Source: Desulfobacteraceae bacterium (lineage in GTDB: Bacteria; Desulfobacterota; Desulfobacteria; Desulfobacterales; JAABRJ01). From it: a DNA stretch of 42,892 bases. The translations under genes were made by a program, and so were the position numbers. Every line of letters starts with the position of its first letter. Position 1 is the first letter of the stretch. Shown piece by piece: positions 16,629-26,187 of the stretch. Below the pieces are notes generated by a model. It was not told the origin of the DNA. It saw only the letters and a list, made by a program, of their open reading frames with translations, and did not search any database. The DNA lies in the NCBI GenBank assembly GCA_022340425.1, contig JAJDNY010000062.1, positions 1 through 42,892 of the forward strand. Direction: 5' to 3'.

Positions 16629-17153
16629 ATGACCGCCGAGGCACGTCAAAACCGCAGCGAACTGGCCCAGAACATGGACTACCTGAGACAGCTGGGCCCT
16701 TTTGAGCGCACCCCCTTTGAAATCCTGCGGCTCTATGCTTACATTGCTCGTAGACGGCGTTTCCGTCAGGGGGATTTTATCTTCCGCCAGAACCAGCAGG
16801 CCGACCGGGCCCACCTCATCCTGAGCGGCGAGGTGACGTTGTCGGTGGAGAAGTCGGGACGGACGCTCCCGCTGCAGGTCCTTGGGCCGATGGAATTTTT
16901 CGGCTACATGGCGCTGTTGGCACGCTACGACTGGCCGCTGAGCGCCCGGGCCACGGCCGCCGGCGAAACCCTGAGCGTGGACCGTGAGAGTTTTCGCAAG
17001 ATTCTGATCCGCTTTCCGGATCAGTGCATCGAGGTGGTGGACAGCCTGGTGCGCCTACGCATGCAGCGCATGCGCGAGCACATGGACACCCTGATGAAAA
17101 ACATCAAAGACCCGGGCGGCGGCGCCGAGCTGGCGCGTGAAATCGGCGTATAA
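16629..17153 (+). CDS. Stand-alone cyclic-nucleotide-binding-domain protein, partner of exporter 1
   Basis: This 174-residue protein contains one cNMP-binding fold (about residues 20-140): FRQGDFIFRQNQQADRAHLI for the first beta strands, LSGEVTLSV, and a binding-cassette-like FFGYMALL...SARAT near residues 90-110. There is no DNA-binding domain, so it is not a CRP-type regulator. A C-terminal helix (RLRMQRMREHMDTLM) could mediate contacts. The ATG at 16629 has GGGGAG about 12 bases upstream and follows the exporter stop codon by one base, so tight co-translation is likely. The paralogous exporter at 20609-23125 is also followed by such a gene. I infer that it gates or regulates the exporter in response to a nucleotide or simply through its fold. 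An earlier in-frame TTG at 16605 is a less likely start. Confidence 0.82.
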   Translation: MTAEARQNRSELAQNMDYLRQLGPFERTPFEILRLYAYIARRRRFRQGDFIFRQNQQADRAHLILSGEVTLSVEKSGRTLPLQVLGPMEFFGYMALLARYDWPLSARATAAGETLSVDRESFRKILIRFPDQCIEVVDSLVRLRMQRMREHMDTLMKNIKDPGGGAELAREIGV

Positions 17154-17204
17154 CCCGCGCGGCGGACGGACCTGGCGACCGTATCGCCGGAAGAGGAAAC
17201 CGAA

Positions 17205-17813
17205 ATGCTCAGATGGATGGTTTTCGCGATGGTAGCCGGCCTGCTGGTGGGTCGGGGCTGGTGTGAGGCCAAGGCCCCGCTCGAAGTGGGCGGGTTTGTC
17301 CTGGGCGCGCCGGTCCAGGCGGTGGAGGATCGCGTGCGCATGGCAAGCGCGCTGCCGGTGCGCCACATGGAGTTCCTGCAGGAGGTGGAAATCATCGATT
17401 TGCCGCAGTTTAAAAGCGGCTACATCGCCTTCGGGACCTGCGACCAGCCGGGGCAGATCGTACGCATCAAGCTGAAGTATGCCGAGTCCTCGCGCAAATT
17501 CTACGACGCGCTGCTGAAGCGCTTCAAACAGCGCTTCGGCAACCCCAGCGAGTGGCGCGGCGACCCGTTTCACGTGGTGATCGCTTGGAAATGGCAATTC
17601 ACCGAGCCCGACGGCACCTGCATCAGCCTGATTCTCCAGCACAACACCCGCGACGAGGACGAGAAAATGGGCAACGCGGTCAAACTGACGGCCAGCCACC
17701 TGATCGAGGCCGAACGCCGCTGCTTCGAAAAGCGGCAGCCAAAGTCGGCGGCCCCGGGGGAGCCGCCGGCTGCCCGCGGCCCGGTGGACTGGGATTTGCT
17801 AGTTCCGCGATGA
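17205..17813 (+). CDS. Secreted protein of unknown function
   Basis: This 202-residue protein begins with a hydrophobic signal-like segment (MLRWMVFAMVAGLLVGRGWCEA), so it is probably exported. I do not recognise a family. The mature part has a G-F-x-LG-x-P-V-x-x-V-E-D pattern, often seen in proteins comparing calculated and stored values but not diagnostic here. A KLKYAESSRKFYDALLKRFKQRFG helix follows, then a beta-rich IAWKWQF...ISLILQHN part and a charged, low-complexity end. AGAGGAAAC precedes the ATG. It lies 51 bases after the cNMP-domain gene and 25 bases before an unknown gene, so it is probably in the same operon. It may be a periplasmic accessory protein of the transport genes. Confidence 0.65.
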   Translation: MLRWMVFAMVAGLLVGRGWCEAKAPLEVGGFVLGAPVQAVEDRVRMASALPVRHMEFLQEVEIIDLPQFKSGYIAFGTCDQPGQIVRIKLKYAESSRKFYDALLKRFKQRFGNPSEWRGDPFHVVIAWKWQFTEPDGTCISLILQHNTRDEDEKMGNAVKLTASHLIEAERRCFEKRQPKSAAPGEPPAARGPVDWDLLVPR

Positions 17814-17838
17814 GCCCCACAGCCCGCGTGATGCCGGC

Positions 17839-18741
17839 ATGACCCCTGTGGACTCCACGCCCGCAGACGACTGGCGTGAGACCGCCTGGAACGGCGTACG
17901 CTTGCGGGTCCCGGCCAGGTGGGAGCCCCGCGAGATCGGCCGCCGCTATCTGCTGCTGGCCTCGCCGGACGGGCCGGCGATGGAGCTGCGATGGGGCCCG
18001 GCCGCCGGCAGGCACGCCGACCCCGCCGACTATCTGCGCCGCCTGCAGCCCCGCAAAGGCCCCCGCAGGCTCATCCGCCCCATTCCACTGCCGGCCGCCT
18101 GGCAAAAGGCGCTGACGGGGTTCGCCTGCCAGGGGTTTTCCTGGTCCGCCGGCGGACAGGCCGCCAGCGGTGCGGTGCTCTGCTGCCCGGTCTGCCGTCA
18201 GGCCACCCTGGTCCAGTTTTTCCACCCCCCCGGGGCCGGCGCCGGACCGACCGCCGCCGGGGTCCTCTCCGCCTTCCGGGATCACGGTCCGGCCCCCACC
18301 GTGGTCTACGCCCTCTTCGACATCCGGGCCGAAGTCCCGGCGATTTTCCAGCTGGCCGGCCAGCGCTTCGAAGCGGGCTATTTCGAGCTGGTCTTCAAAG
18401 GCCCGCGCCAGCGGCTGGTGCTGCACCGCTGGGGGCCGGCCGGGGTGCTGCTGCAACAAACAGCCCTGGCGACCCTGGGCCGGCGCCTGCTGCCCGGGAG
18501 CGACGGCCGGCCGGAAGACCTGGCGATCGGCCCCCATCAGGGTCTGGAATGGTCCCAGGACCCGCCGCAGCGGGGCTGGCAGCGCTGGTGGGGCAGACTC
18601 ACCCCCGGCGAGCGCTACCGGCGCTACCGGATCTGGCATCTGCCGCAGCGCAACCGTCTCCTGGGGGTCAGTCTGGAAGGCCGCCTGGCGCCCCCCTATC
18701 CATGGCTGGACGCCCTCTGCCAAGCCTATGAAAGTTTTTAA
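17839..18741 (+). CDS. Unknown 300-residue protein next to pqqD-like gene
   Basis: I do not recognise this 300-residue protein. It has no signal peptide and no membrane segment. The N-terminal part (WNGVRLRVPARWEPREIGRRYLLLASPDGPAMELRW) has a beta-rich look, repeated in character near residues 195-215 and at the C-terminus (RYRIWHLPQRNRLLGVSLEG). Two cysteine pairs occur near residue 115 (CCPVC). It overlaps the following PqqD-like gene by 14 bases, so the two are likely translated together and may act together. Codon use matches the surrounding GC-rich genes. The arrangement suggests a dedicated partner of the PqqD-like protein. Confidence 0.6.
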   Translation: MTPVDSTPADDWRETAWNGVRLRVPARWEPREIGRRYLLLASPDGPAMELRWGPAAGRHADPADYLRRLQPRKGPRRLIRPIPLPAAWQKALTGFACQGFSWSAGGQAASGAVLCCPVCRQATLVQFFHPPGAGAGPTAAGVLSAFRDHGPAPTVVYALFDIRAEVPAIFQLAGQRFEAGYFELVFKGPRQRLVLHRWGPAGVLLQQTALATLGRRLLPGSDGRPEDLAIGPHQGLEWSQDPPQRGWQRWWGRLTPGERYRRYRIWHLPQRNRLLGVSLEGRLAPPYPWLDALCQAYESF

Positions 18742-19150
18742 ACGCCGCAAAACCGCCGAGACCGACGCCGCCCGCGCGGCGTCGCTGGCCTGCCGGCCCA
18801 CCAAAAACCCGGAGGTCCAGGAAAGCCCGCTGGATTCAGGCGAGCTGCTGCTGGTCTACCCGGTCAGGGTCCGCCCGTGGTTCGGGTCCCTGGCACGCCG
18901 CCTGGGCGCCCCGGCCGCCGAGGTTCAGACCCGCCGGCTGCAGCTGGACACGCTGGGGACGGCGGCCTGGCGCCTTCTGGACGGTCGGCGGACGGTGGCC
19001 GGGGTGGTGCGGGCCTTTGCGCACGAGTTTCAGCTGCATCCGCGCGAAGCGGAGGTGTCCGTCACGCGCTTCCTGAAGGAATTGGGCAAGCGGGGGTTGA
19101 TCGGACTCAAGGCCCCGCCGGGGGAGCTCAAGGGCCTCGGCAAGAAATAA
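18728..19150 (+). CDS. PqqD-like peptide-recognition protein
   Basis: This 140-residue protein has a PqqD-type domain in its second half: LDTLGTAAWRLLDGRRTV, then VVRAFAHEF, LHPREAEVSVTRFLKELGKRGLIGL. That is the winged-helix fold known as the RiPP recognition element. In PQQ synthesis and other peptide-maturation systems it binds a leader peptide and presents it to a radical SAM enzyme. The first 45 residues are basic and lack a family match. I placed the start at the ATG at 18728, inside the end of the previous gene. No radical SAM gene, PqqA-like precursor or maturase is visible nearby, so this may be a member recruited for another protein-binding job in the exporter locus. Confidence 0.75.
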   Translation: MKVFKRRKTAETDAARAASLACRPTKNPEVQESPLDSGELLLVYPVRVRPWFGSLARRLGAPAAEVQTRRLQLDTLGTAAWRLLDGRRTVAGVVRAFAHEFQLHPREAEVSVTRFLKELGKRGLIGLKAPPGELKGLGKK

Positions 19151-19270
19151 TTCCACATCTGGCTTGTCTTTTGGCACGTCACCGGCGTTACATCCGCCGG
19201 CACGTATCCCGATATGCACCGGCGAATGTGCCTGGGTGACAAACCAAAATCCGGCGCCATAATGTGGAAT
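19150..19270. repeat. Inverted-repeat-bounded spacer between convergent operons
   Basis: ATTCCACAT (19150-19158) and ATGTGGAAT (19262-19270) are a perfect nine-base inverted pair. Between them are nested weaker pairs (CTTGTC with GACAA, GTCACC with GGTGAC, CGCCGGCACGTAT with ATATGCACCGGCG). The stretch lies exactly between the plus-strand PqqD-like gene and the minus-strand STAS gene, where a two-way terminator is expected. The long arms could also mark a small palindromic mobile repeat. It has no T-run of terminator type. Confidence 0.5.
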
Positions 19271-19287
19271 TGTTGATTGCCGCGACC

Positions 19288-19620
19288 CTAAAACTGCTGC
19301 AGGGCGTCCTCCAGGGAGGTAAAGATCGGCAGGAAGGTGTCAAAACCCGCGATTTCGAAAACTTCGCGGACGTAGTCTTTCATGGCGCAGAGGACAAAGC
19401 TGCCTTCGGCGCGCTTGATGTCCTTGGTGGCTTTCAGAATGACCCGCAGCCCCGCGCTGGAAATATAATCCAGCGCGCCGAAGTCCACCACCAGACACCG
19501 GGTCCCCTGGCGGATCACATCGGAAAGCCGCTTTTCGAAGTCCGGCGAAGTATTGGAATCCAGCCGCCCGGAGAGGCTGAAGATCAAGATATCGTCTTGT
19601 TGTCGCTCGGTTATTTCCAT
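19288..19620 (-). CDS. STAS-domain anti-sigma-factor antagonist-like protein (RsbV/SpoIIAA type)
   Basis: This 110-residue protein is a single STAS domain. The motif LDYISSAGLRVIL carries the serine (residue 55) that partner kinases phosphorylate in RsbV and SpoIIAA. SGRLDSNTSPDFEKRL at the start and VREVFEIAGFDTFLPIF at the end are also typical. The family works as a phosphorylation-controlled switch that sequesters an RsbW-type kinase. The kinase-like gene lies 37 bases upstream in the same operon, after the cNMP-domain gene and exporter. AAGGT precedes the ATG. No sigma factor or PP2C phosphatase is seen here, so the pair may control something other than transcription, perhaps the exporters. 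Confidence 0.9.
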   Translation of the reverse strand: MEITERQQDDILIFSLSGRLDSNTSPDFEKRLSDVIRQGTRCLVVDFGALDYISSAGLRVILKATKDIKRAEGSFVLCAMKDYVREVFEIAGFDTFLPIFTSLEDALQQF

Positions 19621-19657
19621 GGAGAAATTACCTTTCAGATGCGGCCGGCGGCGGCCC

Positions 19658-20080
19658 TCAGCGCCGGATCTGTTTTTTGAGGGTCAGGACGTTGGTGTCC
19701 CGCCGCCGTTCGTAGACGATCCGGTCCATGAATTTGCGGATGAAGAATATCCCCAGCCCCCCGATCGAGCGCTTCTCCAGCGGGCAGTGGATCTCCGGCG
19801 GCTGGACCTGGGACAGGTTGAAGTGGCGCCCGTCGTCCTTGACCCGGATGGTCAGGGTCTCGCCCTCCAGCCGAAGGCGCACGGTGATCCAGTGCTCTTT
19901 GTCATCGCAGAAGCCGTAGGAAATGATGTTGCTCAGGATTTCCTCCAGGGTGAAGTTGATTTCAAATACGCATCTTGGCGGCAGCCCGTGGCGCTCGCCG
20001 AAGTCCTGCAGATGCCGGCTCAGACGCCTGAGTTCGGAGAGGCGGTTTTGCAGTTTGAGTTCTAGTGTGTCTGCACCCAT
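19658..20080 (-). CDS. RsbW/SpoIIAB-like ATP-binding serine kinase
   Basis: This 140-residue protein is a GHKL-type HATPase_c_2 domain. The N-box is EEILSNIISYG (46-56), the G1 box VKDDGRHF (80-87) and the G2 box SIGGLGIFFIRKFMD (105-119). Members phosphorylate the serine of STAS antagonists and often bind a sigma factor. It sits between the cNMP-domain gene (26-base gap) and the STAS gene (37-base gap) on the minus strand. The ribosome site is weak (GGATGATTCC). The natural partner is the adjacent STAS protein. Some members pair with GAF/PP2C phosphatases, and none is seen in the window. Confidence 0.88.
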   Translation of the reverse strand: MGADTLELKLQNRLSELRRLSRHLQDFGERHGLPPRCVFEINFTLEEILSNIISYGFCDDKEHWITVRLRLEGETLTIRVKDDGRHFNLSQVQPPEIHCPLEKRSIGGLGIFFIRKFMDRIVYERRRDTNVLTLKKQIRR

Positions 20081-20106
20081 GGAATCATCCGGGATGGCTG
20101 CAAGGC

Positions 20107-20634
20107 TCAGATCAGACTGACCCCCGATTTCTTTTGGCAGCTGTCGGCGCCCAGGAATGCATCCGACATGAAGCGCTCCTCCCAGGCGCTGATGCTCTCC
20201 ACCAGCCCCTTGAGGACCTTGGGCATCATGTCGGGAAACTGCTCCAGCACGCGCGAGAATTTTTCGCGCGTCAGCACCAGGCAGACCACATCGGTCACCG
20301 CCACCAGGGAAAACAGACGCCGCATCCCGCCCAGTAGCGTGATCCCGCCCAAAAAAGCGCCGGCCTCGAAAACGCGCATCTCGTGCTCGCGACCGTTTGT
20401 CTCGCGCAACAGGCGTGCCTGACCGGAGACCAGGAAAAAGGCCTGACCGTCGTCCTCCCCCTGGGTGAAGAGGCGCTCCCCCGCCTTAAAGCTCTCCCGC
20501 GCGCAAAGGTACGCCAGCAGCTTGAGGGCCTCGGGCGACAGCCCGGCAAAAAACCGCACCTCGCGCAGGATGTCCAGATTCTGCTGGAACTCGCAGGCCG
20601 CGTCCGTCCTATTTTCTTCCGGTGACCAGCTCAT
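20107..20634 (-). CDS. Stand-alone cyclic-nucleotide-binding-domain protein, partner of exporter 2
   Basis: This 175-residue protein has one cNMP-binding fold and no DNA-binding domain. Its order matches the other copy at 16629-17153: an opening helix (NLDILREVRFFAGLSPEALKLLAYL against NMDYLRQLGPF...ILRLYAYI), FKAGERLFTQGEDDGQAFFLVSG, and a C-terminal helix after FSRVLEQFPDM. The cassette region (FLGGITLLGGMRRLFSLVA) lacks an obvious phosphate-contacting arginine, so nucleotide binding may be lost or altered. The start codon lies inside the exporter gene and overlaps it by 26 bases, with AAAGGAAC upstream, so translation is coupled. I infer an exporter-linked regulator. Confidence 0.82.
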   Translation of the reverse strand: MSWSPEENRTDAACEFQQNLDILREVRFFAGLSPEALKLLAYLCARESFKAGERLFTQGEDDGQAFFLVSGQARLLRETNGREHEMRVFEAGAFLGGITLLGGMRRLFSLVAVTDVVCLVLTREKFSRVLEQFPDMMPKVLKGLVESISAWEERFMSDAFLGADSCQKKSGVSLI

Positions 20635-23125
20635 AAAAGGTTCCTTTCCGATTCATCAGCTCTTCGTAAGGTCCCAACTCGAGAATCTTGCCGGCCTTCA
20701 TCACCGCGATCTTGTCGAAATTTTTGACGATGTCCAGGCGGTGCAACACGGCGATCAGGGTGGTACGACCCTTGAAGCGGGCCTCCAGCAGGCGCTGGAT
20801 GCGGGCCTGGGACTTGTTGTCCAGGGCCGAGGTGGCCTCGTCCATGATCAGGATTTCCGGGTTCTTCAGAAACGCCCGGGCGATCGCCACTTTCTGGCGC
20901 TGGCCGCCGGAGAGCCGGTCACCCTTGCTGCCGACGTCGAACGTCATCCCGATCTCGATGATCCTCTCCAGCAGGTCCTCCTCGATGAGCACCTGGACGA
21001 TGCTCTGGTTTATTTTTTCCTCGGCCTGGGAGCCGCTGCTTTTGGGTTTGCCGAAGAGAATATTGTTGAGAATGGTCTCGGAATGAATGTAAACGGCCGT
21101 TTGGTAAAAGGCAAGCGCATCGGGAAAATCCCGTTCAATCCCCGCCTTGAAAAGCGCCCGGCCGGCCATGACCCGCTTTTCCAGCAAACCGGAGAGGGCC
21201 ACGGTCTTGTGCCGCGCGGGGGTGAAGCGCAGCCCCAGGATCAGAAGCTTTTCGCGCTCGCCAGCGGGTAGGTCCGCCAACGGCTGTTTTTCCAGCCGCT
21301 GCACGATCTGCTTGTAATCCTCCAGCTCCTCGGGTTGGATCGGGCTTTCGCGGAAGAAGATGTCCTGGGGCGGGAGATTGCCCAGGATATCCACGGTCTG
21401 CCGGGCCAGCTCCGCCCCGAGCTTCAGCAGCGGCCCGGTGAGCTCGGCGCGCTCCAGAAATTCCAGGAAATAGGGGTTGTGGTAGAGGTTGGGGGCTTCG
21501 AAGGCGGGGTCGTTGGCCGTACCGAAAATCAGGTTCTCGGCGATGCTGGCGTGGTGGAGAAAGTTCTGCACATTGAAAAACTCCACGCTGTCGGCCAGGG
21601 CCTCGCCAAAATCCCGCCGGAAATTGGCCCGCACCCGCACCAGCACCGCCATCAGGTCGCCGTCGCGCTGGGGCGAGACCCGCGCATTGAGGCCAAATCG
21701 CAGCACGTCCACGAAAATGCCGGTCTGCTGAAGCACCTCGATGATTTGGTCGAGGGTCGGCATCGGCGGGGTGCTTTCCGCCCCGGCCGCCTGTTTGCGG
21801 GCCTCGCAGCCATAGAGCAGGTTGCTCTGGATGGTGCCGCCGAAGATGAAGGGGCTCTGGGAGACGAAGCCGACGTTGTTGACGATGTCGCTTTTGGTCA
21901 TCTCCGCCACCTCGCGTCCGTCCATCAGCACGTGGCCGCCAGTGTAGCGGTAGAGCTGACCGACGCACAGCGCCAGGGTGCTCTTGCCGCTGCCGGAGAA
22001 GCCCACCAGGGCCAAGTGCTCGCCCGGGGCCAGGGAGAGGTTGATGTCCTGCAGCAAGAGGATGCCGCCCTCGGTGGCGAAGGACAGGTGCTGAACCTGA
22101 AGGTCGCCGCGCAGGTGATAGGGCGCACGGTCCACGGGCGCCAGCTGGTACTCGGGGGCGGCATCGAAGTACTCCATGGTGCGGCGATAGCGCACGATTG
22201 CGTCTTGATAGGACTGATAGAACTCGATCAGCTCCTTCCAGGGGTCGTAAAGCTTTTCCTGGGCCGAGAGAAAGGCCACCAGCGCACCCAGTTCCAGCCG
22301 GCCGTGGATGGTGAGGTAGCCGCCGATGATGAACACCAGGAAAGGGCTCAGGTTGGTGAAAAAATTGTTGGCGGTTTTGATTCCGAAGCGCAGCAAATTC
22401 CAGCGCACCCGTATCTTGCGCAGGTCTTCGACCTCCTGGTCGTGGCGCAGGTTTTCGATCTCGTAGGAGCCGTTGCCCTGGACCTCGTGGATCCCTGAAA
22501 CCGACTCGACGATGATATCCGAGTAGTGGCGGGTGATGTCCACGCGCTTTTTGTTGGCTTGGTTGGCCTTTTGCTGCAGCAGCGGGATGATGAGCAGCAC
22601 CACGGGGTAAATCGAGAGCGAGACGGCCGCCAGGATCGGGTTGAGCCACGCCAGGTAGACGGCGAAGACCAGCAGAGTCAGGAGGCTGGTGATGGGCACG
22701 GCCAGCGCCTCGCCGGCGAAATCCCCGGCTGCGACGAGTTCGTTGACCAAAGAGGCGACCACCAACCCCGGCTGGGTTTTGCGGAAGAAGGAAAGCGGCA
22801 GGGTCAGGAGATGGTGGTAGAGGGCCTTGCGCATCTCGGCCAGGGCGCGCTGGCCGATGAGGGTCTGCAGAATATTGATCAGGTACTTGAGGCCGCTGGC
22901 GGCCAGGACCGACACGAGGTAGATGCCGCAGTAAAGCATCAGCAGGTCCACGTCGCGCAGCTTGATGGCCTCGTTGACCACCCGCTTCTGCATCTCCAGG
23001 GGAAGCACCCGGGCAAAGACCGTGATGATGATGACCGCCAGCAGAAGCGCCTGCAGATGCAGGTTGTAGGCGAAGACCCACGAAAAAAGCGACCGTTTGG
23101 TCACGGAGACATCCGGAGAACGCAT
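20609..23125 (-). CDS. ABC exporter with enlarged nucleotide-binding domain, paralog 2
   Basis: This 838-residue protein is a paralog of the exporter at 14048-16627, on the opposite strand. The membrane domain comes first, then Walker A GFSGSGKST (375-383), the Q-loop in GFVSQSPFIF, the signature LSGGQRQ at 738, Walker B ILIMDEATSALD and the switch histidine in AVLHRLD. Walker A to signature is about 363 residues. The extra region has SNLLYG (ending 439), ENLIFG (ending 535) and NNILFG (ending 692); the last is 46 residues before the signature, exactly as in paralog 1. Both share LRFxPARHK in the insert. I chose the ATG at 23125 because AAGGAG lies eight bases upstream; the ATG ten codons earlier has none. 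The two are diverged but collinear, so this is an old duplication. Confidence 0.88.
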   Translation of the reverse strand: MRSPDVSVTKRSLFSWVFAYNLHLQALLLAVIIITVFARVLPLEMQKRVVNEAIKLRDVDLLMLYCGIYLVSVLAASGLKYLINILQTLIGQRALAEMRKALYHHLLTLPLSFFRKTQPGLVVASLVNELVAAGDFAGEALAVPITSLLTLLVFAVYLAWLNPILAAVSLSIYPVVLLIIPLLQQKANQANKKRVDITRHYSDIIVESVSGIHEVQGNGSYEIENLRHDQEVEDLRKIRVRWNLLRFGIKTANNFFTNLSPFLVFIIGGYLTIHGRLELGALVAFLSAQEKLYDPWKELIEFYQSYQDAIVRYRRTMEYFDAAPEYQLAPVDRAPYHLRGDLQVQHLSFATEGGILLLQDINLSLAPGEHLALVGFSGSGKSTLALCVGQLYRYTGGHVLMDGREVAEMTKSDIVNNVGFVSQSPFIFGGTIQSNLLYGCEARKQAAGAESTPPMPTLDQIIEVLQQTGIFVDVLRFGLNARVSPQRDGDLMAVLVRVRANFRRDFGEALADSVEFFNVQNFLHHASIAENLIFGTANDPAFEAPNLYHNPYFLEFLERAELTGPLLKLGAELARQTVDILGNLPPQDIFFRESPIQPEELEDYKQIVQRLEKQPLADLPAGEREKLLILGLRFTPARHKTVALSGLLEKRVMAGRALFKAGIERDFPDALAFYQTAVYIHSETILNNILFGKPKSSGSQAEEKINQSIVQVLIEEDLLERIIEIGMTFDVGSKGDRLSGGQRQKVAIARAFLKNPEILIMDEATSALDNKSQARIQRLLEARFKGRTTLIAVLHRLDIVKNFDKIAVMKAGKILELGPYEELMNRKGTFYELVTGRK

Positions 23126-23167
23126 CGGGTATGCTCCTTGGTTTTGGGCGTGCATCCCACCCCACCC

Positions 23168-23194
23168 ATAGTATCAATGGCGCCTTTTTGACAA
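23168..23194 (-). promoter_or_regulatory. Possible promoter for exporter 2 operon
   Basis: On the minus strand TTGTCA (23189-23194) and TACTAT (23168-23173) lie 15 bases apart, about 40 bases upstream of the exporter 2 start. The spacer is shorter than the ideal 17, so the call is tentative. It overlaps the divergent intergenic region that also holds the promoter at 23234-23262. Confidence 0.3.
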
Positions 23195-23233
23195 GCCCCT
23201 TTTTGCCCGGCTGCGGCGGGCGCCGAATTGATT

Positions 23234-23262
23234 TTGACAAGAGCGGTGCGGCGGGCTACAAA
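23234..23262 (+). promoter_or_regulatory. Sigma70-type promoter for DUF2065-queA-tgt
   Basis: TTGACA (23234-23239) is a perfect -35, followed by exactly 17 bases and TACAAA (23257-23262), which matches four of six -10 positions. It reads toward the gene at 23403, leaving a leader of about 130 bases. It is the best promoter-like match I found in the window. The rest of 23126-23402 holds no gene. Confidence 0.55.
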
Positions 23263-23402
23263 GATCAATTTCAGGCCGCCGGCAGAGGGCTAATCCACCA
23301 TGACCCACCCGGCGGGCCGCGGCTGCGCCACGGCAGCCGCTGAACCAAAAGAGACGCGGGGAATCGGGCATCCGGGAGCACGGCAACCCGCGGGAGAGTC
23401 TA

Positions 23403-23588
23403 ATGGAATTTTTCCTCTGTGTGCTGGGAATGGTGATGATCATCGAGGGACTGCCGTATTTCGCCTTTCCGGAGCAAATGAAATCCTGGGTCGGCAAGAT
23501 CAGGGAGATGTCCGCCGGCGCGTTGCGGCGCTTCGGGTTGATCCTGATGCTGCTGGGCCTTTTTCTGGTCTACCTGGGTAGAACCTGA
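23403..23588 (+). CDS. DUF2065 family small membrane protein
   Basis: This 61-residue protein matches the YjeT/DUF2065 pattern: a first hydrophobic helix (FFLCVLGMVMIIEGLPYFAFP), a short loop with a basic helix (KSWVGKIREM), and a second hydrophobic helix (FGLILMLLGLFLVYLGRT). Two membrane segments fill almost all of it. The function of the family is unknown. GGGAGAG lies just upstream of the ATG. The queA gene follows after seven bases, so they are probably co-transcribed from the promoter at 23234. Confidence 0.85.
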   Translation: MEFFLCVLGMVMIIEGLPYFAFPEQMKSWVGKIREMSAGALRRFGLILMLLGLFLVYLGRT

Positions 23589-23595
23589 GCGCGTC

Positions 23596-25867
<2,272 letters not shown>

Positions 25868-25912
25868 CGCCCCCGCCGGCAGCGACTGCAACCCCAACCA
25901 AGGAGACCCCTG

Positions 25913-26134
25913 ATGGAAGCCAAAGTCAAAGAGATGCTCGCCAAGATCCGCCCGATGCTGCAGGCCGACGGCGGCGACGTGGAGTTCGTGGCCATTGAGG
26001 AGGGCGTGGTCAAGGTGCGCCTCAAGGGCGCCTGCGCCGGCTGCCCCATGTCCCAGATGACCCTCAAACAGGGCATCGAAAAATTGTTGAAAAAGGAGAT
26101 CCCCGGGGTTAAATCAGTGGAGTCGGCGGACTAA
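25913..26134 (+). CDS. NifU C-terminal-domain (Nfu-type) iron-sulfur protein
   Basis: This 73-residue protein is a single NifU C-terminal domain. It contains LQADGGDVEFVAIEEG and the CxxC motif KGACAGCPMS (C41, C44), which binds a cluster between two protein copies in relatives. Nfu proteins carry iron-sulfur clusters to client enzymes. AAGGAG sits just upstream of the ATG. The gene lies 45 bases after tgt and 53 before the aminotransferase, so it could belong to either group. It is shorter than NfuA, which adds an A-type domain. Confidence 0.93.
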   Translation: MEAKVKEMLAKIRPMLQADGGDVEFVAIEEGVVKVRLKGACAGCPMSQMTLKQGIEKLLKKEIPGVKSVESAD

Positions 26135-26187
26135 GGGCCCCGGCCGGGCGTGGATGCGAATTGGGGTAACCCCAGCGGGAGAGATTC

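Noticed and set aside
19658-20080. Sensor histidine kinase
   Set aside because: The HATPase boxes are there, but there is no dimerisation/phosphoacceptor histidine domain; size and motifs fit RsbW/SpoIIAB.
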